NCBI GenBank assembly: GCA_002395525.1
Contig: DGXE01000024.1
Span: forward strand, 21,627 to 85,626
Direction: 5' to 3'
From: Ruminococcus sp. UBA4240
GTDB lineage: Bacteria > Bacillota > Clostridia > Oscillospirales > Ruminococcaceae
Length of the DNA stretch: 64,000 nucleotides
The notes beneath the pieces are model-generated. The model did not search any database, was not told the origin of the DNA, and worked only from the letters and a program-made list of their open reading frames with translations. How positions within the stretch are numbered: position 1 is the stretch's first letter; every line of letters begins with the position of its first letter. Below, in pieces: positions 62,050 to 64,000 of this stretch. The translations under genes were made by a program, and so were the position numbers.

Positions 62050-63319
62050 TCTCTATGACCTGATCTCTCTCAGGGCCTACGCCTATCATCTTTACAGGGC
62101 ATTCGCAGAGCTCTTCAAGGCGGGCGATGTAGCTGCGGCAAACCTCGGGGAGATCCTCGTACCTGCGTATGCCGGAAATGTCCTCGGTAAAGCCGGGGAA
62201 TTCCTCGTAGACGGGTGTGCAGCCCTCCAGCTCTTCAAGGGTGGCAGGGAAGTCCTTTATTACTGTGCCGTCGGGGCGCTTGTATGCAACGCATACCTTT
62301 AAGGTGTCAAGGCCGCCCAGAGTGTCCAGCTTGTTGATGACAAGGTAGGACAGACCGTTGACACGCACTGCATGGCGGACTATGACCGCATCGAACCAGC
62401 CAGTGCGGCGGGGACGGCCTGTAACGGTGCCGAATTCGTGGCCGTTGTTGCGGATGTAGTCGCCGCATTCGTCGTCAAGCTCCGTGGGGAAGGGACCCTT
62501 GCCCACTCTTGTGGTGTATGCCTTGGCAACGCCGTAGATATCGTCGATTATCTTAGGGCCTACGCCTGTGCCCACGCACACGCCCGCAGAAACCGGGTGG
62601 GAGGAGGTGACATAGGGGTAGGTGCCGTAGTCGATGTCAAGCAGAGTGGCCTGTGCCCCCTCAAAGAGGATGGTCTTGCCGGCCTTTGCTGCCTCGTAGG
62701 TGAGTACGGATACGTCCGCACAGTACTTTGCAAGCTGCTTGCCGTAGCCTATGTATTCATCAATGATGGCATCAAGGTCAAGAGCCTCACCGCCGTAAAC
62801 ATTGGTGATGATGGCGTTTTTCAGTTTGCCGGCGCTCAGTGCCTTCTCCCTGAATATATCCGGGTGTATAAGGTCGTAGAAACGCAGGCCGCTGCGCTCA
62901 TACTTGTCCATATAGGTGGGACCTATGCCCCTGTGGGTGGTGCCTATGTCCTTGTTGCCCCTGAATTTCTCGGAAAGGCCGTCAAGGGCGATGTGCCAGG
63001 GCATGATTATGTGTGCTCTGGGGTCGATCTTCAGGTTGTCAAAGGAAAGCCCCCTTGCAGAGAGATCCGCAATTTCCCCTAAGATATCCTTGGGATCCAT
63101 TACCACCCCTGCGCCGATAAGGCAGAGGGTGTCCTTGTAGAGTATGCCCGAGGGGATGAGATGGAGCTTGTATGTTTCGCCGTTTGCGGCTACGGTGTGT
63201 CCTGCGTTGTTGCCGCCCTGGGAGCGCACTACCACATCAGCACGGGATGCCAGTATGTCAATGACCTTGCCCTTGCCTTCGTCGCCCCACTGGGTGCCTA
63301 TTACTATATTTGCTGACAT
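62045..63319 (-). CDS. purA: Adenylosuccinate synthetase
   Basis: A 424-aa GTP-dependent enzyme that joins IMP and aspartate in AMP synthesis. 'VIGTQWGDEGKGKVIDILA' is the P-loop-like start with the catalytic Asp, 'QGGNNAGHTV' contains the catalytic His, 'GTTHRGIGPTYMDKYERSGL' is the IMP-binding segment, and 'GKGPFPTELDD' is the C-terminal GTP-binding loop. A consensus promoter lies 66 bp upstream. The stop lies in a repeat. Confidence 0.98.
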   Translation of the reverse strand: MSANIVIGTQWGDEGKGKVIDILASRADVVVRSQGGNNAGHTVAANGETYKLHLIPSGILYKDTLCLIGAGVVMDPKDILGEIADLSARGLSFDNLKIDPRAHIIMPWHIALDGLSEKFRGNKDIGTTHRGIGPTYMDKYERSGLRFYDLIHPDIFREKALSAGKLKNAIITNVYGGEALDLDAIIDEYIGYGKQLAKYCADVSVLTYEAAKAGKTILFEGAQATLLDIDYGTYPYVTSSHPVSAGVCVGTGVGPKIIDDIYGVAKAYTTRVGKGPFPTELDDECGDYIRNNGHEFGTVTGRPRRTGWFDAVIVRHAVRVNGLSYLVINKLDTLGGLDTLKVCVAYKRPDGTVIKDFPATLEELEGCTPVYEEFPGFTEDISGIRRYEDLPEVCRSYIARLEELCECPVKMIGVGPERDQVIER

Positions 63320-63384
63320 ATACTACCTCGTTTCGGGTAAGATGGATGTTTATAGGGTGCTGCGCCTGTCCGCACACATCAACA

Positions 63385-63413
63385 ATTTTACCACATATCT
63401 GCCAGAATGTCAA
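63385..63413 (-). promoter_or_regulatory. Promoter of purA
   Basis: TTGACA, 17 bp, TAAAAT on the minus strand. Confidence 0.8.
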
Positions 63414-63423
63414 TAGATTTTGT

Positions 63424-63456
63424 GAAAAGAAAATACCCGCCACTATTTGTGACGGG
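63424..63456 (-). terminator. Intrinsic terminator upstream of purA
   Basis: CCCGTCAC / GTGGCGGG stem (one G-T pair) and TATTTTCTTTT on the minus strand. It ends transcription coming from the tRNA side before the purA promoter. The 150 bp between it and the next tRNA-like copy show no ORF of credible length. Confidence 0.85.
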
Positions 63457-63610
63457 CTTTTAGCTTTTGACTGAGGTGCTGCGAAGCTGACTGTTTTCCT
63501 CTTTGCGTGGTTTGTTTCCGTCGCAGCCCCATTCACTGCTTCTGTGTATTGGCATTTGTACCGCTTTCAAGATACAATGTCATGACCGATACCTTCTGCG
63601 ATTATGTCCG

Positions 63611-63683
63611 TGAATGGGCAGGGATCCAAGCCCCGGGAGCTTTAGGTCAGAGTCGTTGCCTTATTGCCGCTTGGCGACACTCA
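63611..63683 (-). pseudogene. Degenerate tRNA-Gln-like copy 1
   Basis: It aligns along its length with the intact tRNA-Gln(CUG): GTCGCCAAGCGG and CGACTCTGAC are kept. The D loop has an insertion, the anticodon stem cannot pair, and the T loop reads CTTGGATC in place of GTTCGAATC. The ends TGAGTG and CATTCA can still pair. No CCA end. Confidence 0.7.
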
Positions 63684-63690
63684 GGATGAA

Positions 63691-63724
63691 TGGAAAGAAA
63701 ATACCCATCACTTACGTGATGGGT
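63691..63724 (-). terminator. Terminator after tRNA-like copy 2
   Basis: ACCCATCAC / GTGATGGGT stem, then ATTTTCTTTCC on the minus strand. Confidence 0.85.
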
Positions 63725-63725
63725 C

Positions 63726-63801
63726 TGGCTTGGGTACAGTGATCCAAGCCCGGAAGCTTTGAGTCAGAGTCGTTGCCTTATTGCCGCTTGGCGGCATCGC
63801 A
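63726..63801 (-). pseudogene. Degenerate tRNA-Gln-like copy 2
   Basis: The same changes as copy 1 (GGCAATAAGGCAACGACTCT and CTTGGATC), but the GCCA 3' end is kept. The acceptor and anticodon stems do not pair. Shared changes show that copies 1 and 2 come from one already altered ancestor. Confidence 0.7.
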
Positions 63802-63829
63802 GAATGGTTAGGAGATATACTTGCTTATA

Positions 63830-63867
63830 TAAAAGAAAAGCGCTCCCATCTAACAATAGACAGGAGC
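63830..63867 (-). terminator. Terminator after tRNA-Gln(CUG)
   Basis: GCTCC / GGAGC stem with a 16-nt loop and GCTTTTCTTTT on the minus strand. Confidence 0.7.
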
Positions 63868-63872
63868 TTGTC

Positions 63873-63948
63873 TGGCTGGGGTGCAGGGATTCGAACCCCG
63901 GAAATGCTTGAGTCAGAGTCAAGTGCCTTACCGCTTGGCGACACCCCA
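63873..63948 (-). tRNA. tRNA-Gln (anticodon CUG)
   Basis: A 76-nt cloverleaf on the minus strand: acceptor TGGGGTG/CACCCCA, anticodon stem CTTGA/TCAAG with loop CTCTGAC (anticodon CUG), T loop TTCGAAT, discriminator G and encoded CCA. Confidence 0.95.
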
Positions 63949-63949
63949 A

Positions 63950-64000
63950 TGGTTGGGAAGGCCGGATTCGAACCGGCGAGTGACGGAGTCAAAGTCCGTT
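63950..64000 (-). tRNA. tRNA-Gln (anticodon UUG), 5' part outside window
   Basis: The 3' 51 nt are visible: anticodon arm ACGGA-CTTTGAC-TCCGT (anticodon UUG), T arm with TTCGAAT, encoded CCA at 63950-63952. Only 1 nt separates it from tRNA-Gln(CUG), so both are cut from one transcript. Confidence 0.93.

Noticed and set aside
63950..64000. Integration site (att) of a mobile element at the tRNA-Gln genes
   Set aside because: Decayed tRNA-like copies could mimic att duplications, but no integrase is in view and the copies match along the whole tRNA length, not just the 3' end.

Overview
The window looks like chromosomal DNA of an anaerobic, fibre-degrading, low-mutator Gram-positive related to Ruminococcus (Oscillospiraceae). 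Evidence: a secreted GH5 cellulase with Ig-like domains, a GH5-type lipoprotein, a sortase-like PKTG surface protein, CdaA/CdaR, an MEP-pathway isoprenoid route (ispE, ispF), strong AGGAGG ribosome sites, many TTGAAA/TTGACA-N17-TATAAT promoters, and an F1Fo ATP synthase whose c subunit carries a Na+-type two-carboxylate site. The genus is inferred from protein style; no database was searched.

Layout. 1-3.2 kb: end of a MATE transporter, then the GH5 cellulase. 3.2-6.1 kb (minus): a TelA/YceG pair. 6.1-10.3 kb (minus): a visibly AT-rich defence island with a BcgI-like fused restriction-methylation enzyme, its specificity subunit (three 24-bp in-frame repeats at its centre), a 30-aa ORF, and a zeta-like kinase with a small partner. 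10.4-13.3 kb (minus): nadB, a glycoside hydrolase lipoprotein and a DUF1902 protein. 13.4-22.2 kb (minus): the atp operon I-B-E-F-H-A-G-D-C, interrupted by an orphan antitoxin-like gene (between H and A) and a PIN toxin-antitoxin pair (between G and D), followed by a U32-like gene. 22.3-31.1 kb (minus): cobI-like gene; lrp-aminotransferase-cysteine-peptidase-like-ispE; cdaA-cdaR; a 2-hydroxyacyl-CoA dehydratase-type protein; an AIM24 protein.

31.3-36.6 kb (plus): an unusual four-gene unit with two MalF/MalG-type permeases, a long coiled-coil HlyD-like adaptor and a MacB-core-like membrane protein. 36.8-37.7 kb: a dense noncoding array of 49-bp tandem repeats and inverted-repeat elements. 37.8-46.8 kb (plus): a 659-aa secreted protein built from about ten Tyr/Trp-rich repeats, a wall-anchored protein, thrC, a phosphoesterase, trxB-vanX-ybaK, then two smaller proteins with the same Tyr/Trp repeat. 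The last two share one promoter layout, a TTGTTA-N5-TTGTTA direct repeat 12 bp before the -10 box. 47.1-53.7 kb: a DtxR/MntR-type regulator and a pyrG-led operon with an amino-acid ABC transporter whose binding domain has been duplicated in tandem. 54-61.7 kb: a two-component system, a GGDEF/EAL protein, phosphofructokinase, a tandemly duplicated DUF4367-like protein and a membrane protein. 62-64 kb (minus): purA, then two degenerate tRNA-Gln-like copies and two tRNA-Gln genes, with an intrinsic terminator after each tRNA-like unit.

Three themes recur. Small inverted-repeat elements (two families, six copies) sit between genes and often supply the neighbour's stop codon. Recent in-frame tandem duplications occur (SBP domains, DUF4367-like domain, S-subunit spacer). 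Toxin-antitoxin genes are inserted into housekeeping operons. The strongest candidate for something undescribed is the Tyr/Trp repeat family together with its shared control site and the repeat array upstream of its largest member.
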